DNA from: Pleomorphomonas diazotrophica
GTDB taxonomy: Bacteria; Pseudomonadota; Alphaproteobacteria; Rhizobiales; Pleomorphomonadaceae
DNA: 64,000 nt
Direction: 5' to 3'
Assembly: GCF_002844595.1 (NCBI RefSeq)
Contig: NZ_PJNW01000007.1
Coordinates: 1-64,000 of the forward strand
Shown here: one piece after another, positions 15,844 to 26,684 of the stretch
Layout: each line of letters opens with the position of its first letter
How positions within the stretch are numbered: position 1 is the first letter of the stretch
Position numbers and translations under genes: made by a program
The notes under the pieces: generated by a model
What the model was told of the DNA's origin: nothing
What the model saw: only the letters and a program-made list of their open reading frames with translations
Database searches by the model: none

Positions 15844-16317
15844 ATGACCGAGCAACGCCCGCCCCTGCCGCCTTTCACCGAGGCAACCGCCATCCTCAAG
15901 GTCCGCGCCGCCGAGGACGGCTGGAACAGTTGCGACCCCCAGCGGGTGTCGCTCGCCTACACGCCGGACAGCCGCTGGCGGAACCGCGCCGACTTCGTGG
16001 TGGGCCGCGAGGAGATCGTCGCCTTCCTCAGCCGCAAGTGGGCGCGGGAGCTCGACTATCGCCTGATCAAGGAGCTGTGGGCCACCGCCGGCAACCGGAT
16101 CGCCGTGCGCTTCGCCTATGAGTATCGCGATGACTCCGGCAACTGGTTCCGTGCCTATGGCAACGAGAACTGGGAGTTCGACGAGAACGGCCTGATGGCA
16201 AAGCGTCATGCCTCGATCAACGACCTGCCGATCCGTGAGGCCGACCGCAAGTTCTTCTGGGACCGGTCGGCTCCGCGCCCGGCCGGTCATCCCGGTCTCA
16301 GCGAACTCGGCTTGTGA
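15844..16317 (+). CDS. DUF1348 / NTF2-like family protein
   Basis: 157 aa, the usual length for DUF1348, a SnoaL/NTF2-like cone-fold family. Diagnostic stretches include '[37 protein letters not shown]', '[23 protein letters not shown]' and '[25 protein letters not shown]'. Its reaction is unknown, though members often sit beside TetR regulators as here. The stop codon is three bases before the TetR start, so the two form an operon. Confidence 0.93.
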   Translation: MTEQRPPLPPFTEATAILKVRAAEDGWNSCDPQRVSLAYTPDSRWRNRADFVVGREEIVAFLSRKWARELDYRLIKELWATAGNRIAVRFAYEYRDDSGNWFRAYGNENWEFDENGLMAKRHASINDLPIREADRKFFWDRSAPRPAGHPGLSELGL

Positions 16318-16320
16318 ATC

Positions 16321-16887
16321 ATGGCAAAGACCATCGCCGAGCGCGCCGATGTCATCCCCTTGCTGGCCGAGGTGTTCCGCGAGCATGGCTTCGAGGGCGC
16401 CAGCATCTCGGTGATCGGCGAGCAGACCGGCCTCGGCAAGGGCAGCCTCTATCACTTCTTCCCGGGCGGCAAGGACGAGATGGCGGCGGCCGTGCTCACC
16501 GAGATCGGCGGGTGGTTCGAGGAGGAGATCTACAAGCCGCTGCGCGAGGCCGACGATCCGCGCGCCGCCATCGACGGCATGATTGGCGCGGTCGACGACT
16601 ACTTCCGCTCCGGCCGGCGCGTCTGCCTCGTCGGCGCCTTCGCGCTCGACAACGTCCGGGACCGCTTCGCCGCGGCGGTGAAGGCCTATTTTGCCGAATG
16701 GCGGTCGGCACTGGCCTCGGCTCTGGACCGGGCCGGCAGCGCCCCCGATCTCGCCCGCTCGCTCTCCGAAGAAACGGTGATCGCCATCCAGGGCGCGCTG
16801 GTACTGTCGCGGGCGCTCGACGACCCCACGGTCTTCTCCCGCAGCCTCGAAAGCACGCGGGCAAAACTCGCGACAGCCATCGCCTGA
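16321..16887 (+). CDS. TetR-family regulator of the YxaF/LmrA type
   Basis: 188 aa. The HTH is at residues 5-55 (IAERADVIPLLAEVFREHGFEGASISVIGEQTGLGKGSLYHFFPGGKDEM), with a C-terminal domain including 'CLVGAFALDNVRDRFAAAVKAYFAEWRSALASAL'. It is co-transcribed behind the NTF2-like gene, and the TACCGAACGGTA dyad upstream is its probable operator. The near-identical dyad at 13955 suggests the MotB-like gene may be in the same regulon. Confidence 0.93.
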   Translation: MAKTIAERADVIPLLAEVFREHGFEGASISVIGEQTGLGKGSLYHFFPGGKDEMAAAVLTEIGGWFEEEIYKPLREADDPRAAIDGMIGAVDDYFRSGRRVCLVGAFALDNVRDRFAAAVKAYFAEWRSALASALDRAGSAPDLARSLSEETVIAIQGALVLSRALDDPTVFSRSLESTRAKLATAIA

Positions 16888-16895
16888 ATGCGAGA

Positions 16896-16919
16896 ACGGC
16901 GGGCCTTTCGACCCACCGT
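16896..16919. terminator. Shared hairpin between convergent TetR and rpoD genes
   Basis: ACGGCGGG (16896-16903) pairs with CCCACCGT (16912-16919), with one G-U in the transcript, and a loop of eight. It lacks a strong T tract on either side, so it may be only a weak or Rho-assisted end for both genes. Confidence 0.35.
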
Positions 16920-16946
16920 CCTGATGTCTTCCGTCCGGCCGCTGCC

Positions 16947-18971
<2,025 letters not shown>

Positions 18972-19208
18972 AGTCATCTCCGCCGTCCGCCGGGCCGTTA
19001 CGCCTTGCGTCTATGCTCGCTCAACTCGCCACGAGGCCAAAAGGTCCCATGATGCGGCTCGCGCTACCAATAGGGGCGAGGCCTTAAGCCCAACTTAACC
19101 CTGACGCTCTTGAAAAAACGCACGGCATCGCTGCGGCCATAGCCGAACAGGCGGGCCGTTGCCGACCCGCCGAAAATCCCCGGAAAGGTCTATTTAGCGG
19201 CGCAAACG

Positions 19209-19277
19209 GATTCCGCAAGGGTGATTCGGAAGAGAATTTCTGATTCGGCGATGATTCGGGGGACGGGAGGGTGATTC
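19209..19277. promoter_or_regulatory. Cluster of five GANTC (CcrM-type) sites upstream of rpoD
   Basis: GATTC occurs at 19209, 19223, 19242, 19253 and 19273, four of them inside repeated TGATTCGG words. The cluster lies about 240-310 bases upstream of rpoD in the dnaG-rpoD gap. CcrM methylates GANTC in alphaproteobacteria, and clustered sites can make a promoter sensitive to methylation state. Confidence 0.45.
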
Positions 19278-19382
19278 GGTTGGGCGGTGAACGGGTTTTA
19301 GGAGCGTGCCCTGGGATGGAAGCTCGCCCGCCAGCGCGTGCCCCGAAGCCGTCCTCCACGCAACCAATCGCCCCTTTCAGAG

Positions 19383-19532
19383 CCCTATATCCGCCCCGTG
19401 CCCTTTTCTGCCTGAGGTCCCCGCCTGCGCGGGAATGACAGGTTATCTATATGTTTCTTATGTATAATTCTGTCATCCCCGCGAAGGCGGGGACCTCAGG
19501 CAGGATGGAACAATCGGCCAATATAACGCTCC
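19383..19532. repeat. Intergenic palindromic element, full copy between dnaG and rpoD
   Basis: Left arm 19408-19441 (CTGCCTGAGGTCCCCGCC...) and right arm 19470-19503 (...GGCGGGGACCTCAGGCAG) are nearly perfect inverted 34-bp arms around a 28-bp AT-rich loop. Outer tails CCCTATATCCG and ATATAACGCTCC match the other copies. A transcript from dnaG would form a very stable hairpin here. Confidence 0.85.
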
Positions 19533-19561
19533 AAAAATAGAGGAGATTACCCCAGCGGATC

Positions 19562-21556
19562 TCACTTCCACAAAGCCGATTGCGACGAACCGCCCCCGGT
19601 CGTGGCATCGCGGATGGCTTTTGCTTCCTCGGCCAGCTCCTGCTCGCGGCGGAACAGCTCCTCGCGGCGGCGGTTGAGGTCGCGCGTCAGCTCGTAGATA
19701 TAGGCGGTGACGTTCTCGTCGGTCTCCGCCGTCACCGTCTTCATGTCGCGCTCGATGTCGGCTGAGAGCGCCCGAAGACACAGCCGCTCGATCAACAGGT
19801 CGAAGCAGGTCTCGACGAAGCTCTCCGGCGGGTGGAAGCGCAGGATCGGCAGCCGTTCCCGGAGCTTGTGGCCGCGCCCGATGCTGACACCGTCCTCGCG
19901 CTTGATCTCGTCGCCATGCACCTCGTTGAGCACGAAGTAGAAGCGGGCGTCGAGGCCTTCGTAGAAGTCGCTGACCGAGTCCGCGTCGAAGTCGACGGCG
20001 ATGCGGTAGAGCGCCTGCTTGAAGTCTTCCAGCGCCGCCACGTGGAAATCCAGCCGGGCGAGCCGCTCCATGTTGGCTTCATAGAGATCGGGATACTCGA
20101 CGGCGAGGCCGAGCAGCACCCGCTCGATATTGGCAAGGTCCGGCTCGCTCGGCGCCCGGAGCTCGGCGGTGACGGCGAGGCCCTGCTTGTCGCGCCGCTC
20201 GCCCCCCCTGAACTCGCCCCTGCCCTCACCGCGGAAGTCGCCGCGTCCCTCGCCGCGCCCCTTGCGGTCGTGGCTCCAGAACAGCTCGGACATGTTGACA
20301 CGCAGGGCGAGGCGATAGCGCCGCGCCACCCGGTCGTCCTTGATCTGGCGAACCAGTTCGTCGATGCGCGCCTCAAGCGCCGCCTTGCGCTCGGGCGTAT
20401 CGACGCGGGCGTCGGCCGCCTCGCGGTCCCACAGCACTTCGGAGAGCGGCCGGGCCTTGGCGACTTCCGCGAGGAAAGCGTCGGCGCCGCCGGAACGCAC
20501 GATGTCGTCGGGGTCCTGCCCACCCGGCAGGAAGCAGAAGTTGAAGGAATAGCCGCTGCGGAGGGCCGGCAGGATGCGGTCGATCGCCCGGTGGGCGGCC
20601 GACACGCCGGCCTTGTCGCCGTCGAAACAGATCACCGGCTCGGCGGCAAAGCGCCACAGGCGGGCGATGTGGTCCTCGGTGAAGGCGGTGCCGAGCGCGG
20701 CGGTGACGTTGCGGATGCCGGCCTGATAGACCGAGATCGCGTCCATGTAGCCCTCGGTGACGATGATCGTCCCCGACTTGTGCGCCGCCTCGCGCGCCCG
20801 GTGGACGTTGAACAGCATCGTCCCCTTGTGGAAGAGCGGCGTCTCCGGCGAGTTGAGGTACTTGGGCTGGCCCTCCGGGTCGAGCGTGCGGCCGCCGAAG
20901 GCGACGACGCGGCCGCGCTCGTCGTGGATGGGGATCATCAGCCGACCACGGAAGCGGTCGTAGGAGGCGCGACCATCCTCCGGCTTGATGAGGAGGCCGG
21001 CGGCAATGCCCGTCTCTTCCTTGACGTCGTTCTGGATCAGGTGGCGCTTCAAGGCGTCGCGCTCGTCGGGCGCATAGCCGAAGCGGAACTCGATGGAGGT
21101 CTTCTCCAGGATGCCGCGCTTCAGCATGTAATCGCGCGCCGGCTTGCCCTCGGGCGAGCGCAGCTTCTGCTCGAAGAACTTGGCGGCGATCTCGCAGGCG
21201 CCGGCCAGATCGACGCGCACCGCCTCGCGCTCGCGGTCGCGCGGATCGGCCTTGGGCAGTGGCACGCCCGCTTCCTCGGCCAGCCTTTCGACAGCCTCCG
21301 GGAAGGTCAGCCCTTCCGTCTCGGTCAGGAACTTGAAATGGTCGCCCGTCGCCCCGCAGCCGAAGCAATGGTAGATGCCGCGCCGATCGTCGCAGTGGAA
21401 GGACGACGTCTTCTCCTTGTGGAATGGGCAGCAGGCCCAGAAATCGCCGCGCGCCGGCTGGCTCTTGCGCTTGTCATAGGTGACGCGCCGCCCCACCACC
21501 TGGCTGATCGGCAGCCGGGCCCGGATCTGGTCGAGAAGGGACGGTTCAAAGCGCAT
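19562..21556 (-). CDS. dnaG: DNA primase DnaG
   Basis: 664 aa. A CHC2 zinc finger lies at residues 43-67 (CPFHKEKTSSF...YHCFGCGATGD). The primase core and TOPRIM domain follow, with IVTEGYMDAI and CFDGDKAG giving the catalytic Glu and DxD. The helicase-binding C-terminal domain follows. Between them, about residues 427-458, is an unusual linker of repeated GRGEGRG/DFRGEGRG/EFRGG units. The start used gives the family N-terminus MRFEPSLLDQIRARLPISQVVGRRV; an ATG nine bases upstream (21565) is possible, and neither has a clear SD. It primes replication and is the first gene of the dnaG-rpoD pair. Confidence 0.97.
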   Translation of the reverse strand: MRFEPSLLDQIRARLPISQVVGRRVTYDKRKSQPARGDFWACCPFHKEKTSSFHCDDRRGIYHCFGCGATGDHFKFLTETEGLTFPEAVERLAEEAGVPLPKADPRDREREAVRVDLAGACEIAAKFFEQKLRSPEGKPARDYMLKRGILEKTSIEFRFGYAPDERDALKRHLIQNDVKEETGIAAGLLIKPEDGRASYDRFRGRLMIPIHDERGRVVAFGGRTLDPEGQPKYLNSPETPLFHKGTMLFNVHRAREAAHKSGTIIVTEGYMDAISVYQAGIRNVTAALGTAFTEDHIARLWRFAAEPVICFDGDKAGVSAAHRAIDRILPALRSGYSFNFCFLPGGQDPDDIVRSGGADAFLAEVAKARPLSEVLWDREAADARVDTPERKAALEARIDELVRQIKDDRVARRYRLALRVNMSELFWSHDRKGRGEGRGDFRGEGRGEFRGGERRDKQGLAVTAELRAPSEPDLANIERVLLGLAVEYPDLYEANMERLARLDFHVAALEDFKQALYRIAVDFDADSVSDFYEGLDARFYFVLNEVHGDEIKREDGVSIGRGHKLRERLPILRFHPPESFVETCFDLLIERLCLRALSADIERDMKTVTAETDENVTAYIYELTRDLNRRREELFRREQELAEEAKAIRDATTGGGSSQSALWK

Positions 21557-21630
21557 GGCCGTCATATAGTCAGAGCGAGGGAGCGATGAAAAGCGCGACG
21601 AGTGGGAGCGCACCCTTCGCACGCATGACA

Positions 21631-21786
21631 CCTATATCGGCCCCTCGCCTTATCCGGCCCGAGGTCCTGCGCCCTCGCGCAGGAAGACAGGACATTTATA
21701 TAATAAATACAATATCATAAGTTGTCATCCTGCGCGAAGGCGCAGGACCTCAGGCAGAATGGGGCACAACGTCGATATAGGACTCC
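21631..21786. repeat. Intergenic palindromic element upstream of dnaG
   Basis: Arms with CCCGAGGTCCTGCGCC (from 21658) and GGCGCAGGACCTCAGGCAG (ending 21757) flank an AT-rich centre (ATTTATATAATAAATACAATATCATAA). Tails CCTATATCGG and CGATATAGGACTCC complete the element. Its left edge is only 75 bases upstream of the dnaG start, so it may contain or displace the dnaG promoter. The remaining gap to 21953 holds nothing I can assign. Confidence 0.85.
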
Positions 21787-21952
21787 AAGAACGGACCACG
21801 GATATCCATTGCTCCGCTCGGGGCGACAGCGGCCATCCGCCTCCTCGCTCACGGCATCTTGCGCAGACGGCGGCATCCTGAACAGATAATACCACTATTG
21901 GCGCGCGGCGAATCCCGTGGGTTCGCTCGCCAGCATCGATCCGGGAGCACCG

Positions 21953-22327
21953 ATGTACACCGCCCTCTTTGAAATCCATCGTGGCCTCGCCATCCTCGGC
22001 TGCATCACCACCGTGGCCTGGGCCGTCGCCGCCCTGTTGCCGTCGCTCCGGACGCAGCGCCGCATCTGGAAGCCGCTCTACAGCGCCGCGGCGTCCACCG
22101 TCGGCCTTGCCGGCATCGTCGGCCTGATCCTCGCCTGGATGGGCGGCTGGCTCACCTTCTTCTTCCCCTGGATCGGCTTTGCCGGCGTCTGGCTGCATGG
22201 GGCCGCCGGCGTGCGCGGCCGCCGGGCCATGGCCGCCGGCGCCAACGGCACGCTCGCCGCCTGCCTGTTCATCCAGGTGGCGACGCTGATCGGCCTCTAC
22301 GGCCTGATGACCGTGAAACCCTTCTGA
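21953..22327 (+). CDS. Small integral membrane protein, unknown function
   Basis: 124 aa from ATG 21953, chosen for the GGGAGCACCG RBS. It has four predicted membrane helices at about 12-30, 43-63, 65-85 and 98-118, with a positively charged loop (RTQRRIWK) after the first. I do not recognise the family. It is 16 bases upstream of the glutathione peroxidase gene on the same strand and so likely shares its mRNA. Confidence 0.75.
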   Translation: MYTALFEIHRGLAILGCITTVAWAVAALLPSLRTQRRIWKPLYSAAASTVGLAGIVGLILAWMGGWLTFFFPWIGFAGVWLHGAAGVRGRRAMAAGANGTLAACLFIQVATLIGLYGLMTVKPF

Positions 22328-22343
22328 CAACGGAGAGATCGCC

Positions 22344-22889
22344 ATGACCGCCGCCATGTTCGATACGCCGCTGGCCACGCTCGACGGCCTTCCCACCACG
22401 CTGAAGCCCTGGCTCGGCAAGGTGCTGCTCGTCGTCAACACCGCCTCCAAGTGCGGGCTGACGCCCCAATACGAGGTGCTGGTCAGCCTCTACCACCGCT
22501 ACAAGGATCGCGGCTTCGAGGTGCTGGGCTTCCCGGCCAACGACTTCGGCGACCAGGAGCCGGGCAGCAACGAGGAAATCGCCACCTTCTGCTCCACCAC
22601 CTTCGGCGTCGACTTCCCGATGTTTTCCAAGATCGTCGTCACCGGCCCCGACAAGCATCCGCTCTACAAGGCGCTGATCGCCGAGAAGCCCGAGGCGCGT
22701 GCTCTACCCGGCAGCGACGCCCGCGCCGCCCTGCGCAGCCACGGCATCACCCCCACCGAGCCGCCGGAAGTGCTCTGGAACTTCGAGAAGTTCCTGATCG
22801 GCCGCGACGGCACGGTCATCGATCGCTTCTCCCCCGACACCGCCCCCGACGCCGACATCGTCATCGAGGCCATCGAAAAGGCGCTGTGA
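22344..22889 (+). CDS. Glutathione peroxidase (Cys type, probably thioredoxin-dependent)
   Basis: 181 aa. The peroxidatic Cys37 lies in VVNTASKCGLTPQY. The Gln of DQEPGSNEEI and the Trp-Asn of VLWNFEKFL complete the catalytic tetrad. A Cys in FCSTTF is the likely resolving residue, as in Cys-GPx enzymes that use thioredoxin rather than glutathione. It reduces hydroperoxides in the cytoplasm. The insert 'ARALPGSDARAALRSHGITPTEPP' before WNF is the usual length for bacterial BtuE-like proteins. It is probably co-transcribed with the small membrane protein before it. Confidence 0.94.
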   Translation: MTAAMFDTPLATLDGLPTTLKPWLGKVLLVVNTASKCGLTPQYEVLVSLYHRYKDRGFEVLGFPANDFGDQEPGSNEEIATFCSTTFGVDFPMFSKIVVTGPDKHPLYKALIAEKPEARALPGSDARAALRSHGITPTEPPEVLWNFEKFLIGRDGTVIDRFSPDTAPDADIVIEAIEKAL

Positions 22890-22913
22890 GGCAACTGCAC
22901 AAGGGCGACGGAT

Positions 22914-23474
22914 GTGTCCCTCTCCGAGCAGAGTTTCGCCGAACTGATCAGGCAAAACGAGACGAACCGTCGCCTGCTTGAAATCCTTCCGGCGCTGGAG
23001 CTGCCGCAAGCCACCCTGACCGCCGGGTGTCTGTTTCAGACCGTCTGGAATCTCAAGACCGGCAACCAACCCGATTGGGCGATCAAGGATTACGACGTCT
23101 TCTATTTCGATCCCGACGACCTCACATGGGAGGCGGAGGACGCCGTGATCCAGAAAGCCAAGGCGGTGCTCGGCGATCTGGCCGACAGGACCGAGATCCG
23201 AAACCAGGCCCGCGTCCACCTCTGGTACCCTGAGAAGTTTGGCGCGCCCTGCCCGCGACTGACCTGCGTCGAAGACGGGATCGACCGCTTTCTGATCGCC
23301 TGCACTCTGTTCGGGATCAATGTCGGGACGGGCGACGTCTACGCGCCGAATGGCTTCCAGGACATGTGGGACGGCATCCTGCGGATCAATCCGAACAACC
23401 CTCAGTCCGGCCTGTTCCGCAGGAAATGCGAGGACTACAGGGCGAGATGGCCCTGGCTGTCGGCCGCCCTGTAG
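22914..23474 (+). CDS. Nucleotidyltransferase-family protein (NTP_transf_6 / DUF925)
   Basis: 186 aa from GTG 22914. The family signature is present: 'LTAGCLFQTVWNLKTGNQPDWAIKDYDVFYFDPDDLTWEAED', in which the D-x-D of KDYDVFYFD would bind metal. 'NQARVHLWYPEKFGAPCPRLTCVEDGIDRFL' and 'DVYAPNGFQDMWDGILRINP' follow. The target of transfer is unknown. The start codon is a GTG just 25 bases after the peroxidase stop, suggesting read-through expression. Confidence 0.9.
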   Translation: MSLSEQSFAELIRQNETNRRLLEILPALELPQATLTAGCLFQTVWNLKTGNQPDWAIKDYDVFYFDPDDLTWEAEDAVIQKAKAVLGDLADRTEIRNQARVHLWYPEKFGAPCPRLTCVEDGIDRFLIACTLFGINVGTGDVYAPNGFQDMWDGILRINPNNPQSGLFRRKCEDYRARWPWLSAAL

Positions 23475-23544
23475 CCGACCGCCCAAAGCTTGACAGCCCC
23501 CGCCGATGCGCCCAGCGTGGTTTCCCCTAGAGGAGGCCCTGGGC

Positions 23545-24870
23545 ATGCGCGTATCCGGTCGTTCGAGGCGCGTCGTCGCGCCGGGTCTGCCGCTGCTCCT
23601 GGCGCTCGTCCTTTCCGCCTGCGGTGATCACTCCATCCTGCCGCCTGCGGCGGATATCGGCCCATCGCCCCGGATCGTTCCGCCCGTCAACAGGGCGATC
23701 CCGAACGTCAACATCGCGCCGGCCATCGGCTGGCCGGCCGACGAGACACCGACGCTAGCGCCGGGCCTTGCCGTCACTGCCTTTGCATCCGGCCTCGACC
23801 ACCCGCGCAATGTTCTGGTACTGCCCAATGGCGACGTGCTGGTGGCCGAGACGGCCGCACCGCCCAAGCCCGACGACAGCCCCGGCCTCAAGGGCTTCAT
23901 CATGCGCCTTGTCATGGCCCGCGCCGGCGCCGGCGGGCCCAGCGCCAACCGCATCACGCTGTTGCGCGACAGCGACGGAGACGGCGTCGCCGAGTATCGC
24001 AGCGCCTTCCTCACCGGCCTCAACTCGCCCTATGGCATGGCGCTGATCGGCAACAATCTCTACGTCGCCAACACCGACGCCATCCTGCGCTACCCCTACA
24101 AGCGTGGCGACACCGCCATCACCACATCCGGCGAGACGCTGACCGAGCTGCCCGGCGGTCCCCTCAACCACCATTGGACCAAGAACCTGATCGCCAGCCC
24201 CGATGGACGCTTCCTCTATGTGAGCATCGGCTCCAACAGCAACGTCGGCGAGAACGGCATGGCCGCCGAGGAAGGCCGGGCGCAGATCTGGCAGGTGGAC
24301 GCGCGCACCGGAACGCATCGCCCCTATGCCACTGGCCTCCGCAACCCCAACGGCCTCGCCTTTGCCGGCAACACGCTGTGGACCGCCGTCAACGAGCGCG
24401 ACGAGATCGGCAGCGACCTCGTGCCCGATTACATGACCTCGGTGAAGGACGGCGGCTTCTACGGCTGGCCCTACAGCTATTTCGGCGGGCATGTCGATGC
24501 CCGCGTCACCCCGCCGCGCTCCGACCTCGTCGCCAGGGCCATCGCGCCCGACTATGCGCTCGGCGCCCACACCGCCTCGCTTGGCCTTGCCATCACCGGC
24601 AACAGCGGCCTGCCCCAGCCCTACCGGGCCGGCGCCTTTGTCGGCCAGCATGGCTCTTGGAACCGCAAGCCGCTCGCCGGCTACAAGGTGATCTTCGTGC
24701 CGTTTTCCGGCGGCAAGCCATCGGGCCCGCCGCGCGACGTTCTCACCGGCTTCGTTGATCCCAACGGCAATGCCAAGGGGCGGCCGGTCGGCGTTGCGCC
24801 TGACGGGCACGGCGGCCTGCTGGTCGCCGACGACGTCGGCAACGTCATCTGGCGCGTGACGGCCAAGTGA
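23545..24870 (+). CDS. Sorbosone dehydrogenase-like PQQ-type beta-propeller lipoprotein
   Basis: 441 aa. A lipoprotein signal precedes the lipobox LSAC with Cys26. The rest is the GSDH/L-sorbosone dehydrogenase propeller: '[21 protein letters not shown]', '[27 protein letters not shown]', '[37 protein letters not shown]', '[15 protein letters not shown]' and '[21 protein letters not shown]'. Such enzymes oxidise sugars in the periplasm with PQQ, feeding electrons to the respiratory chain. The cofactor is assumed from family. The GAGGAGG RBS supports ATG 23545. Confidence 0.92.
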   Translation: MRVSGRSRRVVAPGLPLLLALVLSACGDHSILPPAADIGPSPRIVPPVNRAIPNVNIAPAIGWPADETPTLAPGLAVTAFASGLDHPRNVLVLPNGDVLVAETAAPPKPDDSPGLKGFIMRLVMARAGAGGPSANRITLLRDSDGDGVAEYRSAFLTGLNSPYGMALIGNNLYVANTDAILRYPYKRGDTAITTSGETLTELPGGPLNHHWTKNLIASPDGRFLYVSIGSNSNVGENGMAAEEGRAQIWQVDARTGTHRPYATGLRNPNGLAFAGNTLWTAVNERDEIGSDLVPDYMTSVKDGGFYGWPYSYFGGHVDARVTPPRSDLVARAIAPDYALGAHTASLGLAITGNSGLPQPYRAGAFVGQHGSWNRKPLAGYKVIFVPFSGGKPSGPPRDVLTGFVDPNGNAKGRPVGVAPDGHGGLLVADDVGNVIWRVTAK

Positions 24871-25030
24871 GGGCACAAATTTCCCTGAGTATCTCCAGAT
24901 GGTAGACGTTGCAGGAATATCTCGACAGCACAAAATTCCTTGCCAAGAGCGGCAGCGCGTTATTTACGCGCTGGCCTCCCCGCGCTAGGACAGGTCGACG
25001 CCGACCCGGCGCCGTTCCGAGTCGCCGTCC

Positions 25031-25789
25031 ATGTCGCTGCCCGCCGATCTCACGCCCGCCACGCTGACCCTGCTCGTCATCACCACCTTCGTCGCCGGCC
25101 TCGCCCGCGGCTTTTCCGGCTTCGGCGCCGCGCTGATCTTCATGCCGGTGGCGAGCGCCCTGATCGGCCCGCGCCTTGCCGCGCCGGTCATCCTGATCAT
25201 CGACGCCGTCACCACCGTCGGTCTGGTGCCCGATGCCTTCCGCAGGGCCGACCGGCGCGAGGTGGCGGTGATGGCGCTGGGCGCGTGTGTCGGCGTGCCA
25301 ACCGGCGTCTATCTCCTCACCCACCTCGATCCCCTCACCATCCGCTGGGCGATCATCGGCATCTGCGCCGCGCTTCTCGTGCTGCTGCTGTCGGGCTGGC
25401 GTTACCACGGCAAGCCGAAGCCGCCGCTCACCGTCGGCGTCGGCCTGTTGTCCGGCCTGTTCTCCGGCGCAAGCCAGGTGGGCGGGCCGCCGGTGATCGC
25501 CTACTGGCTGGGCGGCGCCATCCCGGCGGGCATCGTGCGCGCCAACATCGTGCTCTATTTCGAGGTGTCGACGGCGCTGACGCTGCTCAACTACCTCTGG
25601 GGCGGCCTGTTCGTGTCGGCCCTGGTGCCGCTTTGCCTGATGACCGCGCCGGCCTATGGCCTCGGCCTCTGGGGCGGCTCGCGCCTGTTCGGCATCGCCT
25701 CGGAAGCAACCTTCCGCCGCATCTGCCTCAGCCTGATCGCCCTTGCCGTGGTCATCGGCCTGCCGCTGCTCGACGGCATGTTGCGCTGA
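25031..25789 (+). CDS. TSUP-family (TauE/SafE) permease
   Basis: 252 aa, about eight membrane helices, with the duplicated TSUP signature 'AGLARGFSGFGAALIFMPVASALIGP' (first half) and 'GLFSGASQVGGPPVIAYWLGG' (second half). TSUP proteins move sulfite, sulfoacetate or related organic anions; the substrate is not shown here. Part of this gene is repeated as a decayed fragment at 31809-32050. ATG 25031 gives MSLPADLTPATLTLL. Confidence 0.93.
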   Translation: MSLPADLTPATLTLLVITTFVAGLARGFSGFGAALIFMPVASALIGPRLAAPVILIIDAVTTVGLVPDAFRRADRREVAVMALGACVGVPTGVYLLTHLDPLTIRWAIIGICAALLVLLLSGWRYHGKPKPPLTVGVGLLSGLFSGASQVGGPPVIAYWLGGAIPAGIVRANIVLYFEVSTALTLLNYLWGGLFVSALVPLCLMTAPAYGLGLWGGSRLFGIASEATFRRICLSLIALAVVIGLPLLDGMLR

Positions 25790-25804
25790 CGGACGGCCCT
25801 TGAC

Positions 25805-25824
25805 ATGAGACCATATGGTCTCAT
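25805..25824. promoter_or_regulatory. Perfect 20-bp palindrome, ArsR-type operator
   Basis: ATGAGACCATATGGTCTCAT reads identically on both strands and ends 11 bases before the ArsR-SRPBCC start codon. This is the expected place for an autoregulatory operator overlapping the promoter or RBS. Confidence 0.75.
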
Positions 25825-25835
25825 ATTGTGAGCCC

Positions 25836-26603
25836 ATGGACGAGCTGTTCAGGGCACTCTCCGACCCCACGCGCCGCGCCTTGCTCGACGCCCTCAACGT
25901 CGAGGACGGGCAAAGCCTCAGTTCACTGGAGTCGAAATTCTGCATGTCGCGGTTCGGGGTGGCCAAACACCTCAAGCTGCTTGAAGACGCCGGCATCATT
26001 GAGGTTCGCAAGGTGGGGCGCGAGAAGCTCCACTTCCTCAACGCTGCACCCGTTCGCGAGATGTATGCGCGATGGATGCAGAAATACATCGTCGAGCAGA
26101 CGGGCGAGACCTTCGGCCTTCGGGACTACACCGAGGGCAAGATGATGAGCGTCGTCTACGAAAGCTACATCCGCGCGTCGCCTCAGGCTCTTTGGCAAGC
26201 CCTGACCGACCCGGAGATGCGACGGAAATATCAGTTCGGCCTCAAGGTGGTGTCGGACTATCGCCCTGGGTCCGACTACACCGCCACCGGACAAGGGCGG
26301 CTTGTGTTCTCCGGAACCATCGTCGAGGCCAATCCGCCCTGGCGCCTCGTCACGACCTACTCCGCCCATTGGAGCGAGGAGGTCGAAAAATACGGTCCTT
26401 CTCGCGTCGTCGTCGACATCGAGAAGATCGAAGACACGTGCCGTCTGGTGTTGACGCACGACGACCTTCCGCGCGGAGCAAGTCCTCAGCTCTACGGCGG
26501 ATGGCCGATGGTTCTCTCCGGCCTCAAGACCCTGCTTGAGACCGGCGACATCCTGACGACGCCCGGCTCCCTGAGATGGCTGGACGCCGACGATACCCCC
26601 TGA
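25836..26603 (+). CDS. ArsR-family HTH fused to SRPBCC (AHSA1-like) domain
   Basis: 255 aa from ATG 25836. The ArsR winged helix spans residues 1-85 (MDELFRALSDPTRRALLDALNVEDGQSLSSLE...GVAKHLKLLEDAGIIEVRKVGREKLHFL). An SRPBCC/AHSA1-type lipid-binding fold spans about 97-240 ('YESYIRASPQALWQALTDPEMRRKYQFG' to 'GGWPMVLSGLKTLLETG'). The fusion joins a DNA-binding head to a hydrophobic-ligand pocket, so it is likely a one-component sensor. No metal-binding Cys pair of classical ArsR is visible. It is probably autoregulated through the palindrome at 25805. Confidence 0.93.
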   Translation: MDELFRALSDPTRRALLDALNVEDGQSLSSLESKFCMSRFGVAKHLKLLEDAGIIEVRKVGREKLHFLNAAPVREMYARWMQKYIVEQTGETFGLRDYTEGKMMSVVYESYIRASPQALWQALTDPEMRRKYQFGLKVVSDYRPGSDYTATGQGRLVFSGTIVEANPPWRLVTTYSAHWSEEVEKYGPSRVVVDIEKIEDTCRLVLTHDDLPRGASPQLYGGWPMVLSGLKTLLETGDILTTPGSLRWLDADDTP

Positions 26604-26684
26604 GCGCGGACGACACGAACCGCACCGAGACCTCGCGTCGCCGAGACGCGGGCGCCCCCTTTTGCCAACTTTTCCCGATTGGAG

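Noticed and set aside
19832-21589. Long plus-strand open frame opposite dnaG
   Set aside because: Antisense shadow of dnaG with low-complexity composition.
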